NCBI GenBank assembly: GCA_964604675.1
Contig: CAZSAT010000083.1
Location: 1-31,884, forward strand
Source: CAZSAT01 sp964604675
Lineage (GTDB): Bacteria > Myxococcota_A > UBA796 > CAJQPC01
Length of the DNA stretch: 31,884 nucleotides
Direction: 5' to 3'
Made by a program: the position numbers and the translations under genes. Below, one piece after another: positions 7,599 through 15,747 of this stretch (position 1 is its first letter; each line of letters begins with the position of its first letter). The notes under the pieces were generated by a model. The model searched no databases. It saw only the letters and a program-made list of their open reading frames with translations, and was not told the DNA's origin.

Positions 7599-9197
7599 AT
7601 GGCGCGCGCTCTGCAGGTCCTGTGTCTCGGCGCGATCGCCTGGGGTCTCGTCGATGCCTGGCGCTTGGCGTGGGTCTGCGACGACGCCTTCATCAGCTTC
7701 CGCTACGCGCAGCACCTCGTCGCGGGCGAAGGCCTGGTGTTCAACGCCGGCGAGCAGGTGGAGGGCTACACCAACTTTCTCTGGACGCTCCTCGTGGCGG
7801 GCGCCATGGCGCTCGGCGCCGACCCCGTCGTCGCCGCGGTGGGCATGGGCCTGGCCTCCTTCGCCGGCGTCACGTTCGTGCTGCTCGCGGCGAGTCGGAG
7901 CATGGGGAGCGTGCTGCCGCTGGCCGCCACGGGGCTCGCGCTGCACCTCCACGCGCGCACCTTCGCCACCTCGGGGCTGGAGACCATGTTCTTCACGCTC
8001 TGGGTCACCCTGGCCCTGGTCGGTGCGGTCGGCGCCCAGCGCGAACGCGACTGGTGCTTCGTCGGGCTGTTCGGGGCGCTGGCCACCCTCACCCGTCCCG
8101 ACGGCGCGTTGTTCTGTGCGGTCGCCTTGTTGCCCGCCTTCACCCATGGCCGGCGGGCCGTGGTGGCCGGCGGCCTCCCGGGAGCGGTCCTGGTGCTGCC
8201 CTGGGTGGCCTGGAAGCTCGACTACTACGGCCACCTGCTGCCGAACACCTACTACGCCAAGGGCGCGGGGGAGCCGTGGTGGGACCAGGGCCTCCGCTAC
8301 CTGGGCCTGTACTTCGGCATGTACGGCGTGCTGCTGCTCGCGCTCGTCGGCCTGCTGGCGATGAGCCTGCGAGGGTCCGGTGCCGGTTGGTCGGGCGCCC
8401 GCGCGCCGCGGCTGTGGGGCCTGGCCTGCGTGCTCTACCTGCTGCACGTGGCCAAGGTCGGCGGCGACTTCATGTTCGCGCGCTTCGTGATCCCCGTCAC
8501 GCCGCTGCTGCTCCTCGGCGCGGAGTGGTTGGTGATGCGCCTGGACCGGGGCCGGGCGTTGGTCGGCGGCGCGTTCCTGGCGGGCCTGGTCTTCGCGCCC
8601 TACCCGAGCCAGATCCTCGACCCGAGCGCCGACGTGGACGAAGAGCGCCTGGTCTACCCCTGGGAGCAGATCGAGCAGGCCGAGGTCATCGGGAGCGCGC
8701 TCGCCAACGTGACCGAGGGCCTGGACATGCGCGTGGTCGTGTACGGAAGCCAGGTCATGCTGGCCTACTACGCGGGCTTCCCGGTGGTCATCGAGAACTT
8801 CGGCCTCACCGACGCGACCATCGCGCGCATGCCGCTGGAGGCACGCAGCAAGCCAGGCCACAGCCGCCAGGTCACCGCGGAGTACCTGCGCGAGCGCGGC
8901 GTGGACCTCATCCTGGGCTGGCGGGTGCTGCTCGAGGACGGCGGCTTCACCGAGGCGGAGGTCGCGGGCCTGCCGTGTCGGATCGTGACCTACCGGGCGG
9001 AGCTGTGGGAGGAGCTCGGACGCCGCGGCGCGCGCTACACGGACTTCCAGGGGCTGCTCGACGACTACCTGGTGGGCATCGACGCCGTGTCGGACGAAGA
9101 CCTCGCGGCCGATTACGCGGTCTTTCGCGATTACTACTTCCGCTTCAACGACGACGCGGCGCGCGCGGCGCCGTTCGAGGAGAGGCTCGGTGGCTGA
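7599..9197 (+). CDS. polytopic GT-C-like glycosyltransferase family membrane protein
   Basis: 532 residues with a hydrophobic N-terminal two-thirds of about 9-11 membrane segments and a soluble C-terminal third. The first loop carries DDAFISFRYA (Asp28, Asp29) and then EGYTNFLWT. This pattern is typical of GT-C fold, lipid-phosphate-sugar-dependent transferases related to AftB and PMT, where the acidic pair in the first extracytoplasmic loop is catalytic. LPNTYYAK and the RPDG segment also recur in this group. It probably transfers a sugar from a polyprenyl carrier to an envelope glycan or protein; donor and acceptor cannot be read. ATG 7599 is 36 bases from the divergent TTG of the ATPase gene. 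The stop overlaps the start of the dehydrogenase gene, so the two are co-transcribed. Confidence 0.8.
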   Translation: MARALQVLCLGAIAWGLVDAWRLAWVCDDAFISFRYAQHLVAGEGLVFNAGEQVEGYTNFLWTLLVAGAMALGADPVVAAVGMGLASFAGVTFVLLAASRSMGSVLPLAATGLALHLHARTFATSGLETMFFTLWVTLALVGAVGAQRERDWCFVGLFGALATLTRPDGALFCAVALLPAFTHGRRAVVAGGLPGAVLVLPWVAWKLDYYGHLLPNTYYAKGAGEPWWDQGLRYLGLYFGMYGVLLLALVGLLAMSLRGSGAGWSGARAPRLWGLACVLYLLHVAKVGGDFMFARFVIPVTPLLLLGAEWLVMRLDRGRALVGGAFLAGLVFAPYPSQILDPSADVDEERLVYPWEQIEQAEVIGSALANVTEGLDMRVVVYGSQVMLAYYAGFPVVIENFGLTDATIARMPLEARSKPGHSRQVTAEYLRERGVDLILGWRVLLEDGGFTEAEVAGLPCRIVTYRAELWEELGRRGARYTDFQGLLDDYLVGIDAVSDEDLAADYAVFRDYYFRFNDDAARAAPFEERLGG

Positions 9198-10029
9198 CAT
9201 GAACGGACGGGTGGTGCTGGTGACCGGCGCCACGAGCGGCATCGGCGAGGCCACCGCGGTGGGCCTGGCGCGGCTCGGGGCCGAGGTCATCGTGCACGGA
9301 CGCACGCCGGCCAAGCTCGAGGCCACGGCGGCCAAGGTGCCGGGCACCGTGCACACCGTGTGCGGCGACCTGGGGTCCCTGGCCGGGGTGGTGGCGCTGG
9401 CCGACGAGGTGAAGGAGCGCTTCGCTGCCCTGCACGTGCTGCTGAACAACGCGGGCGTGTGGGAGACCACGCGGCGGGAGAGCCAGGACGGGATCGAGTG
9501 GACCCTGGCGGTGAACCACCTCGCGCCCTTCGTGCTGACCCGAGCGTTGCTTCCGCTGCTGGAGGCGTCCGCGCCCTCGCGGGTGGTGAACGTGGCCAGC
9601 ACGGCCCACCGGCGGGGCAAGCTGGACCTCGAGGATCTGGAGCTCTTGTCCGGCTGGAGCCACCTCCGTGCCTACGCCAACTCCAAGCTCTGCAACGTGC
9701 TCTTCACCCGCGAGCTGGCCCGTCGGCTCGAGGGCACCGGCGTGACCACCACGTGCCTGCACCCCGGCGTGGTGCGCAGCGGCCTGGTGGGGGACTCCAA
9801 GGGCTTCTTCGCGGGGGTCTGGAAGCTGGCGCAGCCGCTCTACCTGACCGAGGAACAAGGGGCGAAGACGTCGATCTGGGCGGCGTCGGACCCCTCGCTG
9901 GCCAGCGCGTCGGGTGGCTACTACGCCAGGTGCGCGCCGAGCCGTGCAACCCCCGCTGGGCGCGACGACGCCCTCGCCGCCGCGCTCTGGGAGCGCACCG
10001 AGGCCCTCGTCGCGCGCACGCTCGGGTGA
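9190..10029 (+). CDS. short-chain dehydrogenase/reductase, retinol-dehydrogenase-like
   Basis: 279 residues, normal for classical SDRs. Rossmann glycine motif TGATSGIG is at about residues 12-19, the NNAG motif near 92, the catalytic Ser in VVNVAS, and YANSK supplies the Tyr-x-x-x-Lys pair. The C-terminal half (CLHPGVVRSGL, then a GGYY segment) matches the retinol dehydrogenase/WW-oxidoreductase-like group. It reduces or oxidises a carbonyl or alcohol with NAD(P)H; HGR after the second strand hints at NADP(H). The GTG at 9190 was chosen because a GAGGAGAGG site lies a few bases upstream; ATG 9199 would be too far from it. It overlaps the glycosyltransferase-like gene by 8 bases. Substrate unknown. 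Confidence 0.9.
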   Translation: MADMNGRVVLVTGATSGIGEATAVGLARLGAEVIVHGRTPAKLEATAAKVPGTVHTVCGDLGSLAGVVALADEVKERFAALHVLLNNAGVWETTRRESQDGIEWTLAVNHLAPFVLTRALLPLLEASAPSRVVNVASTAHRRGKLDLEDLELLSGWSHLRAYANSKLCNVLFTRELARRLEGTGVTTTCLHPGVVRSGLVGDSKGFFAGVWKLAQPLYLTEEQGAKTSIWAASDPSLASASGGYYARCAPSRATPAGRDDALAAALWERTEALVARTLG

Positions 10030-10045
10030 GGCGTCGAGCTCACCC
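10024..10045. terminator. hairpin between convergent genes, containing both stop codons
   Basis: GGGTGAG and CTCACCC form a perfect 7-bp stem with an 8-base loop. The stem contains the TGA of the dehydrogenase gene and the TGA of the DUF1330 gene on the other strand. No T-run follows, so it would be a non-canonical bidirectional terminator or an mRNA 3'-end stabiliser. Confidence 0.45.
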
Positions 10046-10453
10046 TCCGGGTGGCGTGAGCGGCAGCAGGCGGGAGTCGGCGAGTGCGGCCACCCGGTGA
10101 CCGAGCCCGGCCAGGTAGGCCCGGTTCTGCGCGAACGACAGGAAGGTGCCCACGTCCCGATGACGCACCAGGAGCACCTGGTCCCACACCTCGTCGATCG
10201 GCCCGATGAGCGGCGGTCCGCCGTCGCCGATGAAGAGCACCTCGGCGCCGACCTCGGCGAGGAAGGGCAGGGTGTGCGCCTTGTAGAGCTCGTAGGCTGC
10301 GCGGCCCGTGATGGGCGACGCCGGGGCCAGCTCCGGGTGGGCGCTGTAGTCGGCCACCTCGCGGAACCGGAGGAGGTTCAGCATCGTGACCGGACCCTCC
10401 AGCCCGCGGGTCACGAAGGCGCGGCCGGTCTCGTGGGAGGGCTCGAGGTGCAT
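10040..10453 (-). CDS. DUF1330 family protein
   Basis: 137 residues, cytoplasmic, no signal or membrane segment. It carries the family features: a VTMLNLLRF strand near the N-terminus, a GRAAYELY helix, a GAEVLFIGDGGPPLIGP segment and the end ALADSRLLPL. DUF1330 proteins are dimeric alpha/beta-barrel (ferredoxin-like) proteins of unclear function. ATG 10453 has AGGAG six bases upstream. It stands alone on the minus strand, divergent from the propeller lipoprotein gene and convergent with the dehydrogenase gene, so it is probably a single-gene transcript. Confidence 0.88.
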   Translation of the reverse strand: MHLEPSHETGRAFVTRGLEGPVTMLNLLRFREVADYSAHPELAPASPITGRAAYELYKAHTLPFLAEVGAEVLFIGDGGPPLIGPIDEVWDQVLLVRHRDVGTFLSFAQNRAYLAGLGHRVAALADSRLLPLTPPGG

Positions 10454-10544
10454 CGCGGCTCCTGCTCGACCGACCTGCTAACGGTGGATCTCCGTCAAGG
10501 TGCGGCGTAAGCGCGAAGTAGTCCCCAGGCTCCGGCGCGAGCGC

Positions 10545-10550
10545 TATCGT
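10545..10550 (+). promoter_or_regulatory. possible -10 element, leaderless start
   Basis: TATCGT lies exactly 6 bases before the ATG of the FG-GAP/CARDB gene, and no Shine-Dalgarno is present. The same -10-like hexamer to start spacing is seen at the 18016 gene. No clear -35. Confidence 0.35.
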
Positions 10551-10556
10551 CGCAGC

Positions 10557-12347
10557 ATGTTCGCCCTGTTCCTGATCAGCGCCTGCTCGGACTACGAGCT
10601 CGCCAAGGAAGGCGACCTCGACGGCGGCACCGACGACCCGGGTCGACCGGGAGACGACGACGACTGTGTGGGGGCGGGTCCCGACGCGCCGGCGGCCGAG
10701 ACCGACGAGGCGTGCCTGAACGACCCGCCGCCAGGCACATGGAACCCCACCATCGAGTGGCAGTGGAACGAGAACCCGCTGTACCCCGGCTACGACGACA
10801 TCATGGCCGCGCCCTCGGTGGCGGACGTCAACGGTGACGGCCTGCCCGACGTGGTCTTCGCCAGCTTCTCGGGCGGCGCCTACACGAGCCGAGGCACCAT
10901 CACGGCGATCTCGGGCGACGGAAGCGGCACGCTGTGGAGCTTCTACGACTCCGGCGGCCACGGCGCTTATTCGAGCTCGGGTGTGGCGCTCGGCGACCTC
11001 GAAGGGGACGGCACGGTGGAGGTCTGCTTCTCGGGCACGGCCGCTGCGGTGGTGTGCTTGAACGGCGAGGACGGCACGCTGAAGTGGGCGGCCGGGAGCC
11101 AGCTCTACGGCTACGGACGCCCGGCACTGGCGGACATGGACGGCGACGGCCTCTCCGAGGTGATCTTCGGCCCGGAGGTGCTCGCCGCCGACGGCTTCGT
11201 GCTGGGGACCGGGGCGGGCCACGGGAACTGGGCGAGCTTCGCGGTGGACTGGACGGGCGACGGCCGGCTCGAGGCCGTCACCGGCAGCACGGTGTTCGCC
11301 ATGGACGGCACCACGGTGCTCGCCACCGGCGGCACCGACGGCTACCCGGCGGTCGGCGACTTCGACCTCGACGGTCGCCCGGACCTCGTGACGGTGGGCG
11401 GCAGCGCGGTGACGGTGTGGCTCAACGATGGCTCCCAGCTCTGGTCCACGGCGGTGCCCGGCTCCGGCGGCGGACCGCCGACGGTCGCGGACTTCGACGG
11501 CGACGGCTGGCCGGAGATCGGCGTGGCCGGGCTGGCCTACTACACGATGTTCGACACCGACGGCGCCGTGGTCTGGTCGAACCCGGTGAGCGACTACAGC
11601 TCCGCGTCCACCGGCAGCTCGGTGTTCGACTTCGAGGGCGATGGCTCGGCGGAGGTGGTCTACGCCGACGAGCTGCACCTCTGGGTGTTCGACGGCGCGA
11701 CCGGCAGCATCAAGATGCAGGAGGAGGGCCACGCGTCGGGCACCCTGCAGGAGTACCCCCTCGTGGTCGACGTCGACGCCGACGGGCAGACCGAGATCGT
11801 GCTCGCGTCGAACAACTACGCGTACTCGGGGTGGAACGGCATCACGGTCTACGGCGACCTGGACCAGTCGTGGGCCGACAGCCGACCGATCTGGAACCAG
11901 TTCAGCTACCACATCACCAACGTCGAGGACGATGGCTCCATCCCGGCGGTCCAGCAGGACAACTGGCTCACGTGGAACACCTTCCGCGCGGGCGGCACCA
12001 ACCTGGGGCTCGGACACTGGCTGGCCGACCTGTGGCCCGACGAGCCCGAGCTCTGCCTGGACAACTGCCCGGCGGAGGTGCTGGTGTACCTGCCGATCGG
12101 CAGCTCCGGCATGGCCGACGCGGGCGACTTCACGGTGGGATTCGTCGACGAAGCGGGCGTGCTGGTGCTCGAGGAAGCCCGCACCGGACTCGCCACCGGG
12201 GAAGGCCTCACCCTCGGGCCCTTCACCATCGACCGGAACACCTGGGGCGACGGGGAGCTGTGGGCCCACGTCGACGTGCTCGAGCAGGTCGACGAGTGCT
12301 TCGAGCTGGACAACCTGGTGTCGCTGGGGACCTGGCCCTGCGAGTAG
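10557..12347 (+). CDS. FG-GAP/VCBS-like beta-propeller lipoprotein with CARDB-like C-terminus
   Basis: 596 residues. The N-terminus MFALFLISAC has a lipobox-like LISAC with Cys10, then an Asp-rich linker with DDDDC. Residues about 80-440 hold eight repeats of the FG-GAP calcium-loop type, for example DVNGDGLPDVV, DMDGDGLSEVIF, DFDLDGRPDLV and DVDADGQTEIV, as expected for a surface beta-propeller. The last 90 residues (PAEVLVYLPIG to the terminal PCE) look like a CARDB-type Ig-like domain with paired cysteines. Such proteins act outside the cell in adhesion or binding; no catalytic motif is seen. ATG 10557 is preferred. An in-frame GTG at 10500 would add an Arg-rich leader of 19 residues and make a more ordinary signal peptide, so the start is not settled. 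Confidence 0.85.
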   Translation: MFALFLISACSDYELAKEGDLDGGTDDPGRPGDDDDCVGAGPDAPAAETDEACLNDPPPGTWNPTIEWQWNENPLYPGYDDIMAAPSVADVNGDGLPDVVFASFSGGAYTSRGTITAISGDGSGTLWSFYDSGGHGAYSSSGVALGDLEGDGTVEVCFSGTAAAVVCLNGEDGTLKWAAGSQLYGYGRPALADMDGDGLSEVIFGPEVLAADGFVLGTGAGHGNWASFAVDWTGDGRLEAVTGSTVFAMDGTTVLATGGTDGYPAVGDFDLDGRPDLVTVGGSAVTVWLNDGSQLWSTAVPGSGGGPPTVADFDGDGWPEIGVAGLAYYTMFDTDGAVVWSNPVSDYSSASTGSSVFDFEGDGSAEVVYADELHLWVFDGATGSIKMQEEGHASGTLQEYPLVVDVDADGQTEIVLASNNYAYSGWNGITVYGDLDQSWADSRPIWNQFSYHITNVEDDGSIPAVQQDNWLTWNTFRAGGTNLGLGHWLADLWPDEPELCLDNCPAEVLVYLPIGSSGMADAGDFTVGFVDEAGVLVLEEARTGLATGEGLTLGPFTIDRNTWGDGELWAHVDVLEQVDECFELDNLVSLGTWPCE

Positions 12348-12378
12348 CCGTGCCGGCTCTGCTCGAGATCTGGGCGTG

Positions 12379-12558
12379 GCCCGGCGCGCCCTCGTCGGTG
12401 CCTCCGCGCTCCAGCGCCGGGGCGTGGAGGGCGAGCCCGTAGCCCAGCGCGCGGGGGTGGCTCCACACCCTCACACAGCCGATGGCGCCGAGCACCGCGC
12501 CGCAGAACGCGCCCGAACGGGTCAGGTCCGACACACCGAGGGAGAGGTGGGACGGCAC
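12379..12558 (-). pseudogene. VOC (glyoxalase/bleomycin-resistance type) gene remnant
   Basis: From GTG 12558 the minus strand reads HLSLGVSDLTRSGAF, then GCVRVWS and ALGYG, which is the typical N-terminal half of a small VOC protein. It then jumps directly to ALERGGTDEGAPG, which in intact relatives lies about 30-40 residues further on. After that the frame runs into sequence antisense to the propeller gene, so the usual RPHYGP...DPDGH end and its metal ligand are absent. What is seen is therefore an internal deletion plus C-terminal loss. It follows the Cys-rich lipoprotein gene by two bases, so it may still be transcribed. Confidence 0.6.
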
Positions 12559-12560
12559 GC

Positions 12561-12926
12561 TCAGTCCTCCGGCAGCGCGATGTCCCAACCGCAGCCGGTG
12601 TTCATCGACGCGACCCAGTCGTCGCCTTCGGGCGGGTCCTGCTCGCAGACCGCGTCGAGCTCGAAGCTGTCCTGGAGCACGTCGTCGAGGAAGCAGTCGC
12701 AGGTCAACAGGCCGCTCCCGGTCTCCTCGCAGTCGATGCGGTAGGTGGCGCCGGAGCTGCAGTCCGAGATCTCCAGATCGCAGGCGCACGGGTCACCGTC
12801 GGCCAGCGAGCAGCTCGACCAGGCGCCGCTCGAGACCTCCGCGGTGCAGACCTCGTCCGAGCCCTGGCTGTCGCCCGAGCACGCGGTGGTCAGGAGCAGG
12901 AGGCCGAACGGGAGGAAGGTGCGCAT
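12561..12926 (-). CDS. small Cys-rich lipoprotein
   Basis: 121 residues. Signal peptide MRTFLPFGLLLLTTAC has one basic residue and a lipobox TTAC with Cys16, the most conventional lipoprotein signal in the window. The mature part has ten further cysteines (for example SSC, PCAC, TCDC) in about 105 residues, pointing to a disulfide-rich fold outside the cytoplasm. No family is recognised. Upstream GGATAGAGG may serve as -10-like or Shine-Dalgarno sequence. It is followed by the VOC remnant and sits in a poorly conserved-looking stretch. Function unknown. Confidence 0.75.
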   Translation of the reverse strand: MRTFLPFGLLLLTTACSGDSQGSDEVCTAEVSSGAWSSCSLADGDPCACDLEISDCSSGATYRIDCEETGSGLLTCDCFLDDVLQDSFELDAVCEQDPPEGDDWVASMNTGCGWDIALPED

Positions 12927-13267
12927 CGAGGGCCTCTATCCTCGGTTGGCCCCGACGAGCTCCTCCTCGAGGTGTGGGGCTCCCGCCCACAGGCGCTCAG
13001 CCGCGACGTCGCTGGGTGCACCCGAGCCACCCGTCGTCAAAGCGCCCACGGCGCCCGCCCGTTGACCGGTGCCGGCCGGCGATCGGGATCGTGCCGAGCA
13101 GCTGGTCGTGGACGCCGCACGCCGGCTGGTCGGGGTCGCAAGCCGGCGGCTGGAGGCCCTGGTGGCGATCGCCGAGGCGACGGTCACCGGCGCGACCGAT
13201 GCCGCGGATCGTGCCAGGGCCGTCGGATCCGGACCGACCACCTGTGCCGGGCGGATAGATCGGTCCG
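12927..13267. other. 341-base stretch without a confident gene
   Basis: No frame is convincing over the whole interval. Two plus-strand pieces look coding-like but are in different frames: one reads DELLLEVWGSRPQALSRDVAG (about 12954-13014, excerpted), the other AEQLVVDAARRLVGVASRRL (from about 13096), Ala-rich and amphipathic. Neither has a plausible start and stop of its own. This may be decayed coding sequence or chance in GC-rich DNA. A GGATAGAT element just before 13268 could be the -10 region of the next gene. Confidence 0.4.
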
Positions 13268-15025
13268 ATGCAGAAGCCGATCACCGCGGTCCGGATCCAG
13301 CCGCCGCCTCTCGACCAGCGGGTCTCGCGACAAGCTGGCTTCGCGGCCGAGGGCGAGAAGAAGGGTCGCTACCACTTGCCCGTGAAGCTCGAGTCGGAGA
13401 GCCCGATCGGGTACCGCACGAGGGTGTCCCTCTCGCTGGACGAGGCGCAGAAGGCCCTCGATCTGCTCTCGCTCGAGCGGCCCGAGCGCTTCGCTCCAGG
13501 CCCGCCGCCGACCGAGCAGCAGCTCTTCGACGCGACCGCGCTCGGGGTGCTCACCGCGCGCCAGTCCACCAACTACCGCGGCCACCGTCAGGTCACGCTG
13601 GGGCCCCAGGACTCCGCGCGCGCAGCGGACCTGCTCCGGCAGCTCCACGGCCTGGACGCCGAGGTGCTCGACCACGCCACGCACACCCACCTCTGCTTGT
13701 CGAAGCCGTACCGAACGCCCTTCACACTCCTGCTCACCTTCGTGGGGCATGCACCGCTCGCGAGCCTCCTCACCGTGCCGCTGCGCGCCTACCAGAAGCG
13801 CTTCCAGCAGGGCGTGGACATCCCGACCATCGGCTACCTGCAGGATCTGCACGTCGGCATCTGGGCCGATGCGGTCGAGCGCGCCGAGGTGTTGGCGAGC
13901 GCTGGCAGCCAGCGCGCCAACGTGCTCTCGGCGCCCTTCTGCGCACAGGACCAGCCGCCGGCCCTGCGCGAGCTCGAGGACCTCGCCGGCCTGACCCGGA
14001 GCCAGCGGTCCGAGGGTTGGCGCATCGCCTTCGTGGCCCAGGTCGGCCACGCGGCCACCCCCGGCTTCACGCCGGCTTTGTCACGCAAGCTCGGTGCCGC
14101 GGTGGTCGCGCTGCGCTCCGAGCGCATCCAGCCCGGAGTGAACGCCGAGCACAAGGCGCCCGCCCAGTTCCATGCACGCCAGGACATGCGCGTGCCCGAC
14201 GAGCTGGTCGAGATGGCCGGGCGCGCCGGCTACAACGCCTTCCACCACTGGACCGGCGTGGAGCGGGAGCGTGCCAAGGAGCTCCTGATCCTCGACCGCA
14301 TCGACGTGCTCACCGACTACGGCAAGGAACGGCTGCGGTCGGTGCGGCGCGAGCTCGAGGCGGTGACCGACCGGGTGGTCGCCAGCCTGCCGTTGTGGGC
14401 CGACCTCCCCACCGGAAAGGCGCTGAGCCGGAACGCGAACCGGGGCCGCAAGGCCTTCGCGCTCGCGGGTCAGCGGATCTACGTCGGCGGGCTCGCCCGG
14501 GCCGAGGTCGACGCCGAGGGGCTCGACTGGCGCCGTGCGATCCGGGCGGTGGGGGCGGCCGCGAGCCGTGGCGCCCTGGTCGCCGAGATCGCCGGCTGCA
14601 CCGACATCCCCGAAGGCTGCGATCTGCTGGCCGGCATCTGCTTGATGGCCGGTCCCGTGAACCAGAACGACATCGGCAAGCAGTTCTTCGGCATGGAGGA
14701 CCTGCTCGGTGTGCGGCACGCCGAGCGCGACCCCACCAGCCTGCTGCTCTGGACCCTGAAGGCCAAGACCGTGGCCGACCCCATCGGGAACGAGCAACAG
14801 CTGCTGGACGCCGCGCGCAAGGGCGCGCTGGTCGACCTGCGTCCCGGTCCGGCGGAGGTGGCGGCACTCCGCGTGCATGGCGCCCTCCAGCCGCTGCGTC
14901 CGGGCAACACCGAGCGGGCGTTCTCCGAGCTCGAGAACTTCGTGGTGTCGGGCGACGGCCGCGGCATCGAGGGGAACGCGGGCACCGTGCCCGCCCCGCT
15001 CCCCGCCCCCTGGGGCGCTCAGTAG
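13268..15025 (+). CDS. unrecognised 585-residue protein
   Basis: Starts at ATG 13268, ends TAG 15025; strong G/C bias at third positions over its full length supports coding. No signal peptide, no membrane segment, no obvious low complexity. Charged and helical around residues 310-390 (ERAKELLILDRIDVLTDYGK), with an alpha/beta-looking C-terminal part around ALVAEIAGCTDIPEG and QNDIGKQFFGMEDLLG. I do not recognise a family or a catalytic motif. It stands alone on the plus strand, and its last 7 bases overlap the end of a convergent lipoprotein gene. No Shine-Dalgarno is visible; TAGATC ends 6 bases before the ATG, similar to other possible leaderless starts here. Probably cytoplasmic; function unknown. 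Confidence 0.8.
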   Translation: MQKPITAVRIQPPPLDQRVSRQAGFAAEGEKKGRYHLPVKLESESPIGYRTRVSLSLDEAQKALDLLSLERPERFAPGPPPTEQQLFDATALGVLTARQSTNYRGHRQVTLGPQDSARAADLLRQLHGLDAEVLDHATHTHLCLSKPYRTPFTLLLTFVGHAPLASLLTVPLRAYQKRFQQGVDIPTIGYLQDLHVGIWADAVERAEVLASAGSQRANVLSAPFCAQDQPPALRELEDLAGLTRSQRSEGWRIAFVAQVGHAATPGFTPALSRKLGAAVVALRSERIQPGVNAEHKAPAQFHARQDMRVPDELVEMAGRAGYNAFHHWTGVERERAKELLILDRIDVLTDYGKERLRSVRRELEAVTDRVVASLPLWADLPTGKALSRNANRGRKAFALAGQRIYVGGLARAEVDAEGLDWRRAIRAVGAAASRGALVAEIAGCTDIPEGCDLLAGICLMAGPVNQNDIGKQFFGMEDLLGVRHAERDPTSLLLWTLKAKTVADPIGNEQQLLDAARKGALVDLRPGPAEVAALRVHGALQPLRPGNTERAFSELENFVVSGDGRGIEGNAGTVPAPLPAPWGAQ

Positions 15026-15747
15026 TACGCGCACACGTCCGTGTCGAAGGGCTCGTAGGGATGGCCCATCTCGACCGTGGCGCTCTCCGTGAAGCTGCCG
15101 ATCTCCTGGAACCACGCGTGGTCGCCGTCCGAGCAGACCCCGTCCCCGTTGTGCTCCAGGTAGAAGGCCACCGTGTAGTCCACGCCCGGCTCGACCACGT
15201 CGTCGAAGACCCAGGTCGCGGACTGGTTGACGGCCACGTGCTCGGCGTAGGCCACCGCGGTCCCCTGGTCGTCGATGAGCGCCATGTAGGCGTCCTCGTA
15301 GAGGTGCACGATGTAGCCGAAGCCCGTGAGCTGCAGATCGTAGAGCCCCAGGTCGCCCTTCGCGAAGCCGCGGCACGCTCGTTCGTTCAGCTCGCTCGCG
15401 TCTCCGAAGACCTTGGCGGCCTCGATGTCGCCGGCCGTGTCGCTGACGAAGTGCCAGATGCCGTCGTCCGCGTCGCACCCGCCGTTGGGCTGCTTGTCGA
15501 CCCAGAGGTCCACGAAGTAGCTCAGCCCGGCGTCGACCTCGAGCTCGAGGCTCGCCGAGCCGCCCACCACCGTGGTGCTGCCGCTCGCCGCGACCGACAG
15601 GTCCCGTCGATCGGTGACCAGCACCTCCATGGTGAGCCCTTCGTAGGCTCCGTAGCCGTCGAGGGACGCGGTGACGGTGCGCTCGGTCGTCGGGGATGCG
15701 GTCGGGACCGGGTCGGAGCCGAGCGTGCAGGCGAGCAGGCCGATCAT
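15019..15747 (-). CDS. lipoprotein of unknown function, third gene of a lipoprotein operon
   Basis: 242 residues starting MIGLLACTLGSDP, with the lipobox cysteine at residue 7 and no basic residue before it. The start is well supported: GGGAGG lies 6 bases upstream and the ATG overlaps the stop of the preceding gene (ATGA). The mature protein is acidic and rich in aromatic residues and beta-strand-like alternation, with two similar halves, each containing a conserved-looking strand ending in Y-F/T-V-D/A-L/F (SYFVDLWVDKQ and DYTVAFYLEHN) followed by a GxCxDxD/GD segment. That suggests an internal duplication of a beta-sandwich-like domain. No family recognised. Its end overlaps the plus-strand 13268 gene by 7 bases. 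Confidence 0.78.
   Translation of the reverse strand: MIGLLACTLGSDPVPTASPTTERTVTASLDGYGAYEGLTMEVLVTDRRDLSVAASGSTTVVGGSASLELEVDAGLSYFVDLWVDKQPNGGCDADDGIWHFVSDTAGDIEAAKVFGDASELNERACRGFAKGDLGLYDLQLTGFGYIVHLYEDAYMALIDDQGTAVAYAEHVAVNQSATWVFDDVVEPGVDYTVAFYLEHNGDGVCSDGDHAWFQEIGSFTESATVEMGHPYEPFDTDVCAYY

Noticed and set aside
7563..9620. N-terminal extension of the AAA ATPase reading frame by about 690 codons
   Set aside because: The extension is antisense to the glycosyltransferase-like and dehydrogenase genes; the signal peptide at TTG 7562 marks the true start.
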